Assembly (NCBI GenBank): GCA_944384415.1
Contig: CALWTF010000011.1
Coordinates: forward strand, 1 to 58,410
From: an uncultured Clostridia bacterium
GTDB taxonomy: Bacteria; Bacillota; Clostridia; Christensenellales; UBA1242
DNA length: 58,410 nt
Reading direction: 5' to 3'
Below, piece by piece: positions 19,534 through 28,821 of this stretch. How positions within the stretch are numbered: the stretch's first letter is position 1; the number at the start of each line of letters is the position of its first letter. Below the pieces are notes generated by a model. It was not told the DNA's origin. It ran no database searches and worked only from the letters and a program-made list of their open reading frames with translations. A program made the translations under genes and the position numbers.

Positions 19534-20165
19534 ATTTTGCCCCCTTGATAAATCGATTGTAATTTCTTTTTTAATCTGTTAATAGCATTGTCAATACTTT
19601 TGCTATCTTTGTTTAATTTATATCCAATATCTGCATATGAAAAACCATTAAGGTATAAAGCTAAAACATTAAATTCAAAATCACTCAACATTTCTTTTAT
19701 TTTTTTTGTAATCTCAACACCCTGCTCTCGTTCAAAAAATTTTTCCTCAGGTGATAATTGTTCACTAGACAAAAAAATTCCACACTCGTCGCTATCATCA
19801 TTTTCTTCATCAGAGTTTCCAAATAACAACATTCCTTGATTATTAATAGAAATATATGCACGATTTAATGGCATATTTTTAAATCTTTTACTAGCTCGAA
19901 CTGCACCCATTACTTGTCTTTTTACACATAAAAAAGAATAAGTAAAAAATTTTGTATCGCAATTTTCATCGTAAGATAATATTGCTTTGTATAAACCTAT
20001 CATACCTTCTTGAACCAAATCATCGTTGTCACCCCCAATTAAAAAATAACCACGAACAATACTGTTAACCATAGATTTATATAATTCAATTAATTTTTCT
20101 AAACTATCGGTATTACCTTGTTTGGCTTGCTTTAACAAAATTTTTTCATTTGTTTCATTTATCAT
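19524..20165 (-). CDS. sigH: RNA polymerase sigma factor of the SigH type
   Basis: 213 residues with region 2 (DDLVQEGMIGLYKAILSYDE, FFTYSFLCVKRQV) and a region 4 helix-turn-helix (FSYADIGYKLNKDSKSIDNAINRLKKK). An acidic insert lies between them at about 110-135. The order mrnC-rlmB-sigH matches the Bacillus block that carries spo0H/sigH, which supports the assignment to the sigma factor that controls entry into sporulation. It overlaps rlmB by 4 bases and dnaX by 10. ATG with AAAGGAG. Confidence 0.88.
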   Translation of the reverse strand: MINETNEKILLKQAKQGNTDSLEKLIELYKSMVNSIVRGYFLIGGDNDDLVQEGMIGLYKAILSYDENCDTKFFTYSFLCVKRQVMGAVRASKRFKNMPLNRAYISINNQGMLLFGNSDEENDDSDECGIFLSSEQLSPEEKFFEREQGVEITKKIKEMLSDFEFNVLALYLNGFSYADIGYKLNKDSKSIDNAINRLKKKLQSIYQGGKICI

Positions 20166-20890
20166 TTTATTCTCCTTTGACGCACCGCTTCAAAAACAGC
20201 TATACCACAAGCAACACTAGCATTTAAAGAATTTACCTTTCCACCCATTGGTATTGTAATTATTCCATCACAATGTTTTTTTACAATAGGCGATGTTCCA
20301 TAACCTTCACTTCCAACAACTAAAGCCAGAGGCCCTTTTAAATTTTGTTCATATAAATCAGTGCCACCAAGTTCAACAGCATAAACCCAAAAACCTTCTT
20401 TTTTTAATTTTTCAATGGTCTGACTTAAATTTGTTATTTTTGCAACTTTTATATGAGAAAGAGCACCTGCACTTGTTTTAGCAACTGTTTGGTTTATTGG
20501 ACAAGCACGGTTTTTAGGAATGATAACACCATTTACACCAGCACATTCACAAACCCTTAATATACTACCTAAATTATGAGGGTCTTCAATTCCATCTAAC
20601 AAAACAACAAATGGTTGCTCTCCCTTTTTTTGTGCAATTTCTAGAATATCTTCCAATGAAGAATAAACAAAATCTTCAACTTCTGCAACAAACCCCTGAT
20701 GATGACCACCTTCAGAAATTTTATCTAACTCAATTTTAGATAGGAATTCAATTTTAACACCTTTTTTTTGTGCAAGTTTCAAAACTGGATTGTTAAAATC
20801 TTTTTCTAACGGTTGATATACATATAATTTATAAACTGCTTTATTTGCATTTAACATTTCTAAAATTGAATTTTTTCCATAAATTTTCAT
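20162..20890 (-). CDS. rlmB: 23S rRNA 2'-O-methyltransferase, RlmB/TrmH family
   Basis: 242 residues. An N-terminal substrate-binding domain (to about 80) precedes a SPOUT knot domain with motif 1 NLGSILRVCE, motif 2 ALVVGSEGYG and motif 3 IPMGGKVNSLNASVA. In E. coli RlmB methylates G2251 of 23S rRNA. It overlaps mrnC by 4 bases (ATGA) and sits just before sigH, the classical order. Confidence 0.93.
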   Translation of the reverse strand: MKIYGKNSILEMLNANKAVYKLYVYQPLEKDFNNPVLKLAQKKGVKIEFLSKIELDKISEGGHHQGFVAEVEDFVYSSLEDILEIAQKKGEQPFVVLLDGIEDPHNLGSILRVCECAGVNGVIIPKNRACPINQTVAKTSAGALSHIKVAKITNLSQTIEKLKKEGFWVYAVELGGTDLYEQNLKGPLALVVGSEGYGTSPIVKKHCDGIITIPMGGKVNSLNASVACGIAVFEAVRQRRIK

Positions 20891-21297
20891 ACATTTTCCC
20901 CTTCAAGTGCAACCTTTAAAATTTTATTAATCCTTTCCATCTGTTTTGTCAAAAACAAGTAACCCAACAATGCTTCAAAAGCTGTAGCTTTTTTATAGTC
21001 AGCAAGTTTAGCATTTTTACTTTTACTTGATGTATGCGTATTTCTAGCGCGTCTTACAATATCACTTTCTTTTTCATAAAGCACTGGAGTTATTTTTGAC
21101 AATAATCTGCTTTGTGTTTCAGCTTTTACAAGCGATGTTGCCTTTTTATGAGATTTTCCCGACTTAGAATGCAAATCAATAACATTTAATCTTACAAATA
21201 AAGTAAAATACGCATCTCCAATAAAAGCTAAAGATGTTGCTGGCATATTTATAACTTCTTGTTCATTGTAATCCTTTAATGTAAATAAATTATCCAT
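20887..21297 (-). CDS. mrnC: Mini-ribonuclease III
   Basis: 136 residues, an RNase III catalytic domain without the dsRNA-binding domain. ATSLAFIGDAYF and YKKATAFEALLGYLFL carry the acidic metal ligands (Asp, Glu); RARNTHTSSKSK is the typical central motif. In B. subtilis it trims 23S rRNA ends. It is the first gene of the operon. A consensus promoter ends only 7 bases before the ATG and no ribosome binding site is present, so translation may be leaderless. Confidence 0.93.
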   Translation of the reverse strand: MDNLFTLKDYNEQEVINMPATSLAFIGDAYFTLFVRLNVIDLHSKSGKSHKKATSLVKAETQSRLLSKITPVLYEKESDIVRRARNTHTSSKSKNAKLADYKKATAFEALLGYLFLTKQMERINKILKVALEGENV

Positions 21298-21304
21298 AAT
21301 TCAG

Positions 21305-21333
21305 ATTATACCACAAAACATTAATACAATCAA
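21305..21333 (-). promoter_or_regulatory. Promoter of the mrnC-rlmB-sigH-dnaX-ybaB-recR operon
   Basis: Minus strand TTGATT (21328-21333), 17-base spacer, TATAAT (21305-21310), then 7 bases to the ATG at 21297. The predicted transcript starts at the start codon. Confidence 0.8.
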
Positions 21334-21402
21334 CAAAATTTTAATTAGTAAAAAATCTTGCATATAACAAGATTTTTAAAATTAAAAAAAATTTCAAATG
21401 TT

Positions 21403-22104
21403 TCAATTACTACTTAATCCAAAATAACTAAATATTGCACAATAAATCTGATATGCTATTTTTTGCTGATATTCTTGTGTAACTAACAATGCTTCTTCTT
21501 CAACATTAGATAAAAAACCGCACTCAATCAAAACACCTGGTTTATCTGTACAGTTTAAAATATAAAAATCTCCTGGTAAACAACTTTTCCTAGCGTTAGA
21601 TAAATTTTTTACGAATAAATCTTGCATTAAAGTGGCTAGTTTCACACTAATATCACTATTAAGTGCATAATAAACTTGTGCACCTCTTGCTTTCGGATTT
21701 GGAAATGAATTTAAATGTATGCTTACAACCAAATCAGCATTAGATTGCTCAATTATTCGTTTACGCTCAGTTAAATCTCGCATTTTAAAACCACTTGCGA
21801 AAACTCCGTACAAGCCATCTTGAGTTTCTCGTGTTTTAACTACATTAATATTAATTTGATTTAACAAATCTGCTACATAATTACAAATATTTAAGTTTAT
21901 ATCACGCTCATAAACACCAGTACTACCTTGACATCCACCATCAATACCTCCGTGACCAGCATCAAGAACTACACAAAATTTATCAATAGGACTAGCAGTT
22001 ACAATTTGATTATTAAAAGAAAAAAAAGCATTTGCACCAAATAATACAGTAAAAATTAATAAATAACAAAAAACAGATTTAAAATTTTTAAAAACAATAA
22101 ACAT
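21403..22104 (-). CDS. cwlD: N-acetylmuramoyl-L-alanine amidase, CwlD-like
   Basis: 233 residues from ATG 22104, 7 bases after GGAG; the TTG at 22116 lies at the ribosome binding site. A signal or anchor helix (about 5-30) precedes an Amidase_3 domain. Zinc ligands and catalytic residues are visible in VVLDAGHGG, the Glu of YERDINL, SIHLNSF and the Glu of LIECGFLSN. CwlD removes peptides from muramic acid during spore cortex formation; vegetative amidases share the fold, so the exact role is inferred from length, single domain and the spore genes nearby. Confidence 0.85.
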   Translation of the reverse strand: MFIVFKNFKSVFCYLLIFTVLFGANAFFSFNNQIVTASPIDKFCVVLDAGHGGIDGGCQGSTGVYERDINLNICNYVADLLNQININVVKTRETQDGLYGVFASGFKMRDLTERKRIIEQSNADLVVSIHLNSFPNPKARGAQVYYALNSDISVKLATLMQDLFVKNLSNARKSCLPGDFYILNCTDKPGVLIECGFLSNVEEEALLVTQEYQQKIAYQIYCAIFSYFGLSSN

Positions 22105-22175
22105 TAAGTGCTCCAAACTTTTTAATTAAATATATTCATATCAAACCAAATATATTATTAAACTATGTAAAAATA

Positions 22176-22197
22176 AAAAGCCCTTAGCGGACTTTTT
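22176..22197 (-). terminator. Terminator of the beta-solenoid protein gene
   Basis: AAAAAGCCC and GGACTTTTT form a hairpin with one G-T pair, with T runs at both ends. It lies 2 bases after the stop. Confidence 0.75.
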
Positions 22198-22198
22198 A

Positions 22199-23755
22199 CT
22201 AAACAAAATTTTGCCTAATTGTTATTAAACCATTAATACTGCTAGCTTGAACCGAGTTTTCTTCTGATGATGCACTTAATATATTAGCAACCCCAACTTT
22301 ATCATTAGTTACAATTGACCCTAAACTAATATCTGAATTTCTGTTTGAATTCCATTTTAAAACATACTCTTTAAGAGGTAAACTTAAAGTTATGTCTCCA
22401 GCGTTAGTGTTGATAACCGACTTTCCATTAACAGCATTAAATTCTGCATTAATTTTTGCATTACCTGAATCAATAATATTCATAGTTAATTTGCCAATTA
22501 TGTTAGTTATGTTTACACTACTATATTTAACTTCAACCACTGTTTCAAAATCACTTGCGTTTTCTGAATTGTAAATTAAATTATCTACCCAATTTATGTT
22601 TACTTCACCATATATACTTTTTGCATAAACGCTTTTTCTTGCATTTTCAACAATAATTTTACCTTTATTTGTTTCAACAGAAACTTTACCAATAACTTCA
22701 CCCAACTTTACAGTTGAATCGCCACCTTTTACATAAGCATTATCTCCTATGTAACCAATGTTTACAATAGAGTTTGCAGATGAACTTGAATCACTGTTAC
22801 CAGATATATTAAGTTGTGTTCCAACTTTAGCAATTTTTATTTGACAACTTTCACAGTTAATATTAACACTTCTGCTTATTTCATTTGCTACCAAATAACC
22901 ACCTTGCGCTACTAATTCAAAATCACCATACAAATCATTAAAGCGAATCTCACTGTTTGTAGCTTTAATTTTTAAAGTTTGATTACTATCTTTATTGCCA
23001 ATATTAGGAATTTCTATTTTCCCTATTCCACCCCAAACATCAATTTCAGTTGGACAATTAATATCTAGTAAAGATTTTATATTACCCGCCGTTTTATTTA
23101 TATCAATTTTTTCATTAACATTGATATAATTTAAAAAGCATTCATTACCAGCACCATTTAAAGTTAAGTTTTTAAGATTTAAAACACTTCCATCTTCTCC
23201 AGTTGTATCACCAACACCAAGATAAACACTTCCACCATTTGTATTAATTTCTAAATTTTTTGATACCAAATCATTAGAATTTACAATTAATTCAACAAAT
23301 GTTTTTGAATGATATAACCAACCAGTGGGTTCTTCAACTGTTATTACATATGTTTTAACACCATTAATAAATTTGCTTCCCCAAGTAGTTTGTGGTCTTT
23401 CAACATCACCCCAAGCAAAACCTGTTAAATAATTGCTAACATTAATTCTAATAGCATTTTCCATTGCCGTTTCATTTTTAACTAAAGTGCGGATATAAAC
23501 ATCATAACCTTCAGTGTTGATTTGTAAAGCTTCACTGTCAACAAATTCAGTGTATCCATAAGTAGCAGGTTCAGTTTCGGTTGCTTGCGTGTTTTCAATT
23601 TGATATTTATATAAACCACCTTCGCCCAAATAATGAATACCAAACAAACTAAATGATGGTATCATAACCATAGCACCTGCAAGAATAATACAAATGGCAA
23701 ATAAAATTATAACTATAACTAATAGATATTTTAATATTTGACCTATTAATGACAT
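22199..23755 (-). CDS. Membrane-anchored beta-solenoid protein
   Basis: 518 residues from ATG 23755 (AAAGGAT upstream); an earlier in-frame start at 23815 would add 20 residues before the anchor. One membrane helix (about 5-35) is followed by an exported part. From residue about 150 on, short units of roughly 20 residues repeat with the look of DUF4097-type or adhesin-like right-handed solenoids (NLKNLTLNG, KIEIPNIG, SVYAKSIYGEVNI). No catalytic motif is seen. It probably sits on the cell surface. Own promoter and terminator. Confidence 0.8.
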   Translation of the reverse strand: MSLIGQILKYLLVIVIILFAICIILAGAMVMIPSFSLFGIHYLGEGGLYKYQIENTQATETEPATYGYTEFVDSEALQINTEGYDVYIRTLVKNETAMENAIRINVSNYLTGFAWGDVERPQTTWGSKFINGVKTYVITVEEPTGWLYHSKTFVELIVNSNDLVSKNLEINTNGGSVYLGVGDTTGEDGSVLNLKNLTLNGAGNECFLNYINVNEKIDINKTAGNIKSLLDINCPTEIDVWGGIGKIEIPNIGNKDSNQTLKIKATNSEIRFNDLYGDFELVAQGGYLVANEISRSVNINCESCQIKIAKVGTQLNISGNSDSSSSANSIVNIGYIGDNAYVKGGDSTVKLGEVIGKVSVETNKGKIIVENARKSVYAKSIYGEVNINWVDNLIYNSENASDFETVVEVKYSSVNITNIIGKLTMNIIDSGNAKINAEFNAVNGKSVINTNAGDITLSLPLKEYVLKWNSNRNSDISLGSIVTNDKVGVANILSASSEENSVQASSINGLITIRQNFV

Positions 23756-23782
23756 AATGTTATCCTTTTTCCCTTTTTTCTG

Positions 23783-23812
23783 ATTATAATATATTAAAAC
23801 ATCACTAGTCAA
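23783..23812 (-). promoter_or_regulatory. Promoter of the beta-solenoid protein gene
   Basis: Minus strand TTGACT (23807-23812), 18-base spacer, TATAAT (23783-23788). Confidence 0.8.
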
Positions 23813-23834
23813 CAAAAAATCAATTTATTTAAAA

Positions 23835-25652
23835 TTAATCAATTAAAATCGCTTTTATTCTTCTAACGCCACTACTACTGCTTTCTTCTTTTTGAATTTT
23901 AAATTTGCCTAATTCACCTGTCCTGCCAGCGTGTGGCCCACCACAAATTTCTTTACTAAAATTACCCATTGTGTAAACTTTTACTTTTTCACCATATTTA
24001 CTTTCAAAAATACCAATTGCACCAGATTTTTTTGCATCTTCCAAACTCATTTCTTCACAAGTAATTTCTACATCAGCTTTTATGGCATCATTTACATAAT
24101 TTTCAACTTTTTCCAATTCTTCTTGTGATAATTTATGGTCACAAGCAAAATCAAATCGCAATCTTTCTGTTGTTATATTACTTCCCCTTTGGTTAGCATC
24201 AGGTGAAACAAATTTATGTAACCCTGCGTGCAATAAATGTGTTGCTGTGTGCAATTTAGCAAGTTTTAATTTTTCATTTTCATCAACAGCAACGGCAACA
24301 CCACCTTTAAACATACCAGATGATGCATCTCTTGATTTTTGTTGATGTTCGGCAAAAGCTTTTTCAAAACCTTTTTTATCAACATTGATATTATGTTTTT
24401 TCGCCAACTCAATCGTTAATTCAAGTGGAAAACCAAATGTGTCAAACAAGTGAAAAGCAGTTATACCATCAATTGTTTCACCATTGTTTTTTTGTTGAAT
24501 AATTCTATTAAATTCTTTTAAACCACTATCTATTGCCTGTTCAAACTTTAATATTTCTTTATTTAATTCATCTAATATAAAATTTTGTTTATCTATGAAT
24601 TGAGGGAAAAAGTCTGCGTAAAATTCAATAAATTCTTTAGCAACCAAAACAAGTTCTTTAACATTTATTTCCAAATTTCTTGCACAATTTACTGACCGTC
24701 TAATTAATCTTCTTAGTATGTAACCTTGCCCAACATTGCTTGGAACAGTAGGATTTTCATCACCAAGCAAAAACACACTGGCTCTTATGTGGTCACATAT
24801 TATAGCAAAATTTCTTCCTTGTTCATTATCAAAATCAAATTTTTTATTACTTAGTAATTCTAATTTTTCTATAGCTCCAGCAAAACAATCATTTTGATAA
24901 GTCGATTTGTAACCATTTAAAACACTTACAACTCGTTCCATTCCCATACCAGTATCAACATTTTGATTTGGAAGTTTTGAAAGTTGTCCACCTTCTGTTT
25001 TTATCAAAAATTCCATAAAAACATTATTCCAAATTTCAACCCACTTTCCACAATCACAAGAAGGGTTACAATGTTCGCCACAACTAGGTTTACCAGTATC
25101 AAAGAAAATTTCGGTATCAGGTCCACAAGGCCCAACTCCGCCCCCCATTTCCCACCAATTATCTTTTTTAGGAAAGAAGAATATTTTATCTTTAGGCATA
25201 CCTTGTTCTTCCCAAAGTTTGGCACTTGTATTGTCACAAGGAACAGTTTCATCACCTTTAAAAACTGTTACTGCTAAACGATTTTTTGGAATATCAAGCC
25301 ATTTTGGGTTTGTTAAAAAATCCCAACTCCAACTTATTGCTTCTTTTTTAAAATAATCACCCAAACTCCAATTACCTAACATAAAAAACATAGTGTGATG
25401 TCTGTTGTCACCTACTTCATCAATATCATTTGTTCTTAAACAAGGTTGTATACTAAACAACCTTGTACCTTGTGGATGTTTTTCACCTAATAAATATGGA
25501 ACCAAAGGTTGCATACCTGCTGTTGTAAATAAAACCGATGTGTCATTTGCATTTGGAATCAAGGAAGCACCTTTAACCTGTTTGTGCCCTTTTTCTTGCC
25601 AAAATTCACACCACATATTCATTAGTAATTTACTTGTTAAGTTTTTTTTCAT
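23835..25652 (-). CDS. alaS: Alanyl-tRNA synthetase, short form without the C-terminal domain
   Basis: 605 residues, against about 870-880 for ordinary bacterial AlaRS. The class II catalytic core, tRNA-recognition part and editing domain are present. Editing zinc ligands are seen in HTATHLLHAGLH and CGGPHAGRTGELG. The protein stops at GVRRIKAILID, exactly where the linker to the DHHA1/C-Ala domain would begin. An unusual Cys cluster CGEHCNPSCDCGKW lies within the core at about residue 195. The gene ends in a normal stop, so this is a real short form and not a frameshift within the window. It follows the GPH transporter by 2 bases; no T-box leader is present. Confidence 0.92.
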   Translation of the reverse strand: MKKNLTSKLLMNMWCEFWQEKGHKQVKGASLIPNANDTSVLFTTAGMQPLVPYLLGEKHPQGTRLFSIQPCLRTNDIDEVGDNRHHTMFFMLGNWSLGDYFKKEAISWSWDFLTNPKWLDIPKNRLAVTVFKGDETVPCDNTSAKLWEEQGMPKDKIFFFPKKDNWWEMGGGVGPCGPDTEIFFDTGKPSCGEHCNPSCDCGKWVEIWNNVFMEFLIKTEGGQLSKLPNQNVDTGMGMERVVSVLNGYKSTYQNDCFAGAIEKLELLSNKKFDFDNEQGRNFAIICDHIRASVFLLGDENPTVPSNVGQGYILRRLIRRSVNCARNLEINVKELVLVAKEFIEFYADFFPQFIDKQNFILDELNKEILKFEQAIDSGLKEFNRIIQQKNNGETIDGITAFHLFDTFGFPLELTIELAKKHNINVDKKGFEKAFAEHQQKSRDASSGMFKGGVAVAVDENEKLKLAKLHTATHLLHAGLHKFVSPDANQRGSNITTERLRFDFACDHKLSQEELEKVENYVNDAIKADVEITCEEMSLEDAKKSGAIGIFESKYGEKVKVYTMGNFSKEICGGPHAGRTGELGKFKIQKEESSSSGVRRIKAILID

Positions 25653-25654
25653 AT

Positions 25655-27199
25655 TTAATGCTTCCCTTTATTTTTCTTTTTTGTAACAACTTTTATTGTT
25701 TGAAATTTGTTTTCTTGATTATCTAAATTAATTTTATCTTGTTTTACTAAACTTACTTCAACAGATTTATTTTCACTTGTATCATTATCATCGTCATCAT
25801 CAGAAATTATATCTTGTTTTTCAAGTTTAAACCTTGAATAAAAACAAACTGAAAAAACTAAAGAACCAATTATTCCTATTATCAACAATAAACCTAAACC
25901 AATTTGAACTGCCTCTGGTTGTGTTAATATATCATTGCCTGCTTCATCTTTAGCAACAAATCCTATTAAATCCAAAACAACCCCTATCACTACTAAAGCA
26001 ATTGCATTAGATATTTTATAAGCAAAAGTTAAAAACGCATTATATGTCCCTGATTTATCAACACCTTCTCTTTTTCTTTCTTGTCCTATTAAATCAGCAT
26101 ACATACTTATTGGTAAAGAATACAATGCACCCGTACCAAAACCACTAAATAAAATTGAAGAAATCAATAACCAAAACATTGTAACATTACCAATTGAATG
26201 TCTAAAAATAAACCAAATTAAAACTGCTAAAACACCTGTTAAACTAACAAATAATGCAATTATTAATGATTTAACTTTTCCAATTTTTTTACTAAGTTGA
26301 TACCAAAATGGTTGTGAAATAATAGCAGAAACTATCAATACACCTAATAAAATTGTTTTTTGCATTGCTCCCATATGAAAGGTATAAGTAAACACATGTA
26401 GACCAACACCAGTTAAAAATGCAGCGCTTATTAAAGATGATGCATAACCAATTATAACTGCCCTAAAATTTTGTTTTTTGAAAACAGCAAAAAATTGGCT
26501 AAAAACAAGGCGTTCTGCTGGCCTAGGTTTTTCTTTTTCTGCCCTTTTATTAAGCATAGGAATGTATTTTTTTGTTCCCAAAATACTAGCAAATCCACAT
26601 ATAAGACAAATAACACTAGTACAAATAGCCATACTAACATAACTTCCTGCATTTTCATATCCACCAGTACTGTCTGTCATAAATAAACTTGCTAATAATG
26701 TTGGAATAACCATACCAATTAAAAAGAAAACAGTTTTATAGCTTTGAATACTTGTTCTTTCATTATAATCATTGCTTAGCTCTGTTCCCAGTGCGGTATA
26801 TGGAGTAATAAAAATTGTGTTAAATGTTTCAAGTAAAACCATTGCCAACAAAAGCCAAATAAACTTTATAGCAACAGGCAAACCAACCGGTACCGACCAT
26901 AATGCTATATTAAAAATTATCATACCAACACAACCAACTATCATATAGCCATGTCGTTTTCCAAACTTTTTGCTTTTTTGTTTATCACTTAAATCTCCAA
27001 CAATGGGGTCAGTTATAGCGTCCCAAAGAGTACTTAAAGCAATTGCAATGCTAACCAAAGTTCCAGGCATACCCAAAGCAGCCGAACCAAAATACATAAC
27101 GAAATTATTCATTGTTTGAGAAATTACACTATAACCTGTGTTACCTATTCCATAATTTAATTTAGAAAAAGCATTTATTTTTTTATTTTTTACCGACAT
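25655..27199 (-). CDS. Sugar:cation symporter, GPH family (MFS)
   Basis: 514 residues with about 12 membrane helices and a polar C-terminal tail rich in Asp, Lys and Asn (from about 460). The N-terminal KLNYGIGNTGYSVISQTM, the DAITDPIVGDLSDKQKSKKFGKRHGYM loop and GSYKTVFF-like region are typical of glycoside-pentoside-hexuronide symporters (MelB/XynP relatives). The sugar cannot be told. It is the promoter-proximal gene of an operon with alaS, an unusual pairing. ATG with GGAGA. Confidence 0.9.
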   Translation of the reverse strand: MSVKNKKINAFSKLNYGIGNTGYSVISQTMNNFVMYFGSAALGMPGTLVSIAIALSTLWDAITDPIVGDLSDKQKSKKFGKRHGYMIVGCVGMIIFNIALWSVPVGLPVAIKFIWLLLAMVLLETFNTIFITPYTALGTELSNDYNERTSIQSYKTVFFLIGMVIPTLLASLFMTDSTGGYENAGSYVSMAICTSVICLICGFASILGTKKYIPMLNKRAEKEKPRPAERLVFSQFFAVFKKQNFRAVIIGYASSLISAAFLTGVGLHVFTYTFHMGAMQKTILLGVLIVSAIISQPFWYQLSKKIGKVKSLIIALFVSLTGVLAVLIWFIFRHSIGNVTMFWLLISSILFSGFGTGALYSLPISMYADLIGQERKREGVDKSGTYNAFLTFAYKISNAIALVVIGVVLDLIGFVAKDEAGNDILTQPEAVQIGLGLLLIIGIIGSLVFSVCFYSRFKLEKQDIISDDDDDNDTSENKSVEVSLVKQDKINLDNQENKFQTIKVVTKKKNKGKH

Positions 27200-27227
27200 T
27201 ACAATTCTCCAAAATGTTATGTAATAT

Positions 27228-27256
27228 ATTTTATTCTACCTTAAAACTTATGTCAA
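27228..27256 (-). promoter_or_regulatory. Promoter of the GPH symporter-alaS operon
   Basis: Minus strand TTGACA (27251-27256), 17-base spacer, TAAAAT (27228-27233). The leader is only about 20 bases, too short for a T-box. Confidence 0.8.
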
Positions 27257-27363
27257 GAAGTAAAATCAAATAATTATTTAACAAGTTTAAAAATTAACAT
27301 AATTTTATATATTAATTTGTATAATTTTTGTTTACTTCTTCAAAATATGTTTAAGGAGTAATT

Positions 27364-28821
27364 ATGAATTCGATACAAAAAATTACACAAATTTACAAAA
27401 ACAAATTTAATAACAGTGCAGATTTTGTGGTTCGTGAATTTATAGCCTTTCAAAATTGCAAAGCGTGTGCGATGTTTGTTGACGGAACCGTTGATAAACA
27501 ATTTTTAATTTCAGGAATGATGAAACCACTACAAGACAGCAAAAAAATTCCAGAAGGAAATATTGCGGATTTTGTAGTAGCAGAATTAATTGGTTTTGTT
27601 CAAGCAAAAAAAGAAACTAATCAAGATATTATAATAAACACTATGCTCAATGGTTTTTGTGCCATAATTTTTGAAAACACAGATGAAGTTGTGCTTGTGG
27701 ACAGCACAAAATGGATTGTTAGAACACCAAATGAACCTCCTACAAGCGCAGTTATGAAAGGTCCAAGAGAAGGTTTTGTGGAAGATATAATGACTAACAG
27801 CATTTTATTAAGAAAAAGATTAAAAACCCCAGATTTTGTTTATGAAAAAATAGTTTTAGGAAAATATACAAAAACTCAAGTTAGAATAGCTTACATAAAT
27901 TCTATTGCAAAACCTTCCATAATACAACAAATAAAAGAAAAACTAGAAAAAATAAATATAGATGGCATAATTGATAGCCATTATATTGCCGAAATTTTAC
28001 AAAACAGAAGACATACAATTTTTAAACAAATTGGCGAAGCTGAAAAACCAGATATCGTTGCAGCAAAACTTTTAGAAGGTCGTGTAGCCATTTTAGTTGA
28101 TGGTTCCCCGATTGTTTTAACTATACCCTACATTTTTATTGAAGACATACAAAATAGCAATGATTATTATTCATCGTCACTACGGGCATCAATTCTTAGA
28201 ATTACCAGACTAATTGGTGCAGTTTTGTCTATTTTACTTCCTGGCACATATGTTGCACTACTTATGTACCACTGTGATATTATTCCAATAAAATTTTTGG
28301 TAAGCATTGCAAACAGTATTCAAGGCATACCTCTTTCGCCTTTTCTTGAAGTTCTTTTTATAGTTTTTCTGTTTGAAATGCTTTATGAAGCAAGTTTAAG
28401 AATGCCCAAGTATTTAGGGTTAGCACTGTCAATAGTGGGAGCATTAATTTTAGGTGATACAGCGGTAAAAGCAGGTTTAGTTAGCCCACCAGCTGTAATG
28501 TTAGTTGCACTTACAGGTGTTATGAGTTATACAATTCCCGACCAATCGCAACAAATTGCTTTTTTAAGATTAATATTTACTATTATAGGTGGAACATTAG
28601 GATTATATGGAATTGTTATAGGTAGCATAATTTTAGTTGCATATATGACTAATCTTGGATCTTTTGGAACATCATATCTTACACCAATGTCACCTTTTAC
28701 ATACAAAGACCAAAAAGATGGAATGATTAAAATGCCAATAACTGATATGCAATATCGCCCAACAGTTATTCCAAACATCAATCCTAAAAGGCAGGGAAAA
28801 AATGAAAACAGTAAACACTAA
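27364..28821 (+). CDS. Spore germination protein, GerA family (A subunit)
   Basis: 485 residues. An N-terminal soluble region (to about 250) contains the family motif GPREGFVEDIMTNSILLRKRLKTP. About five membrane helices follow, with the conserved ILLPGTYVAL and PLSPFLEVLFIVFLFEMLYEASLRMP blocks. It forms the inner spore membrane nutrient receptor with the B and C subunits. ATG after AAGGAGTAATT. No clear sigma-A or sigma-G promoter could be picked out in 27260-27363, though such operons are usually sigma-G dependent. It overlaps the next gene by 20 bases. Confidence 0.95.
   Translation: MNSIQKITQIYKNKFNNSADFVVREFIAFQNCKACAMFVDGTVDKQFLISGMMKPLQDSKKIPEGNIADFVVAELIGFVQAKKETNQDIIINTMLNGFCAIIFENTDEVVLVDSTKWIVRTPNEPPTSAVMKGPREGFVEDIMTNSILLRKRLKTPDFVYEKIVLGKYTKTQVRIAYINSIAKPSIIQQIKEKLEKINIDGIIDSHYIAEILQNRRHTIFKQIGEAEKPDIVAAKLLEGRVAILVDGSPIVLTIPYIFIEDIQNSNDYYSSSLRASILRITRLIGAVLSILLPGTYVALLMYHCDIIPIKFLVSIANSIQGIPLSPFLEVLFIVFLFEMLYEASLRMPKYLGLALSIVGALILGDTAVKAGLVSPPAVMLVALTGVMSYTIPDQSQQIAFLRLIFTIIGGTLGLYGIVIGSIILVAYMTNLGSFGTSYLTPMSPFTYKDQKDGMIKMPITDMQYRPTVIPNINPKRQGKNENSKH

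Noticed and set aside
25004-25277. Alternative frames within alaS, possible frameshift
   Set aside because: The alaS frame is continuous with all motifs in order; the other frames are shadows.
27200-27227. T-box or other riboswitch controlling alaS
   Set aside because: The leader of the symporter-alaS operon is only about 20 bases.
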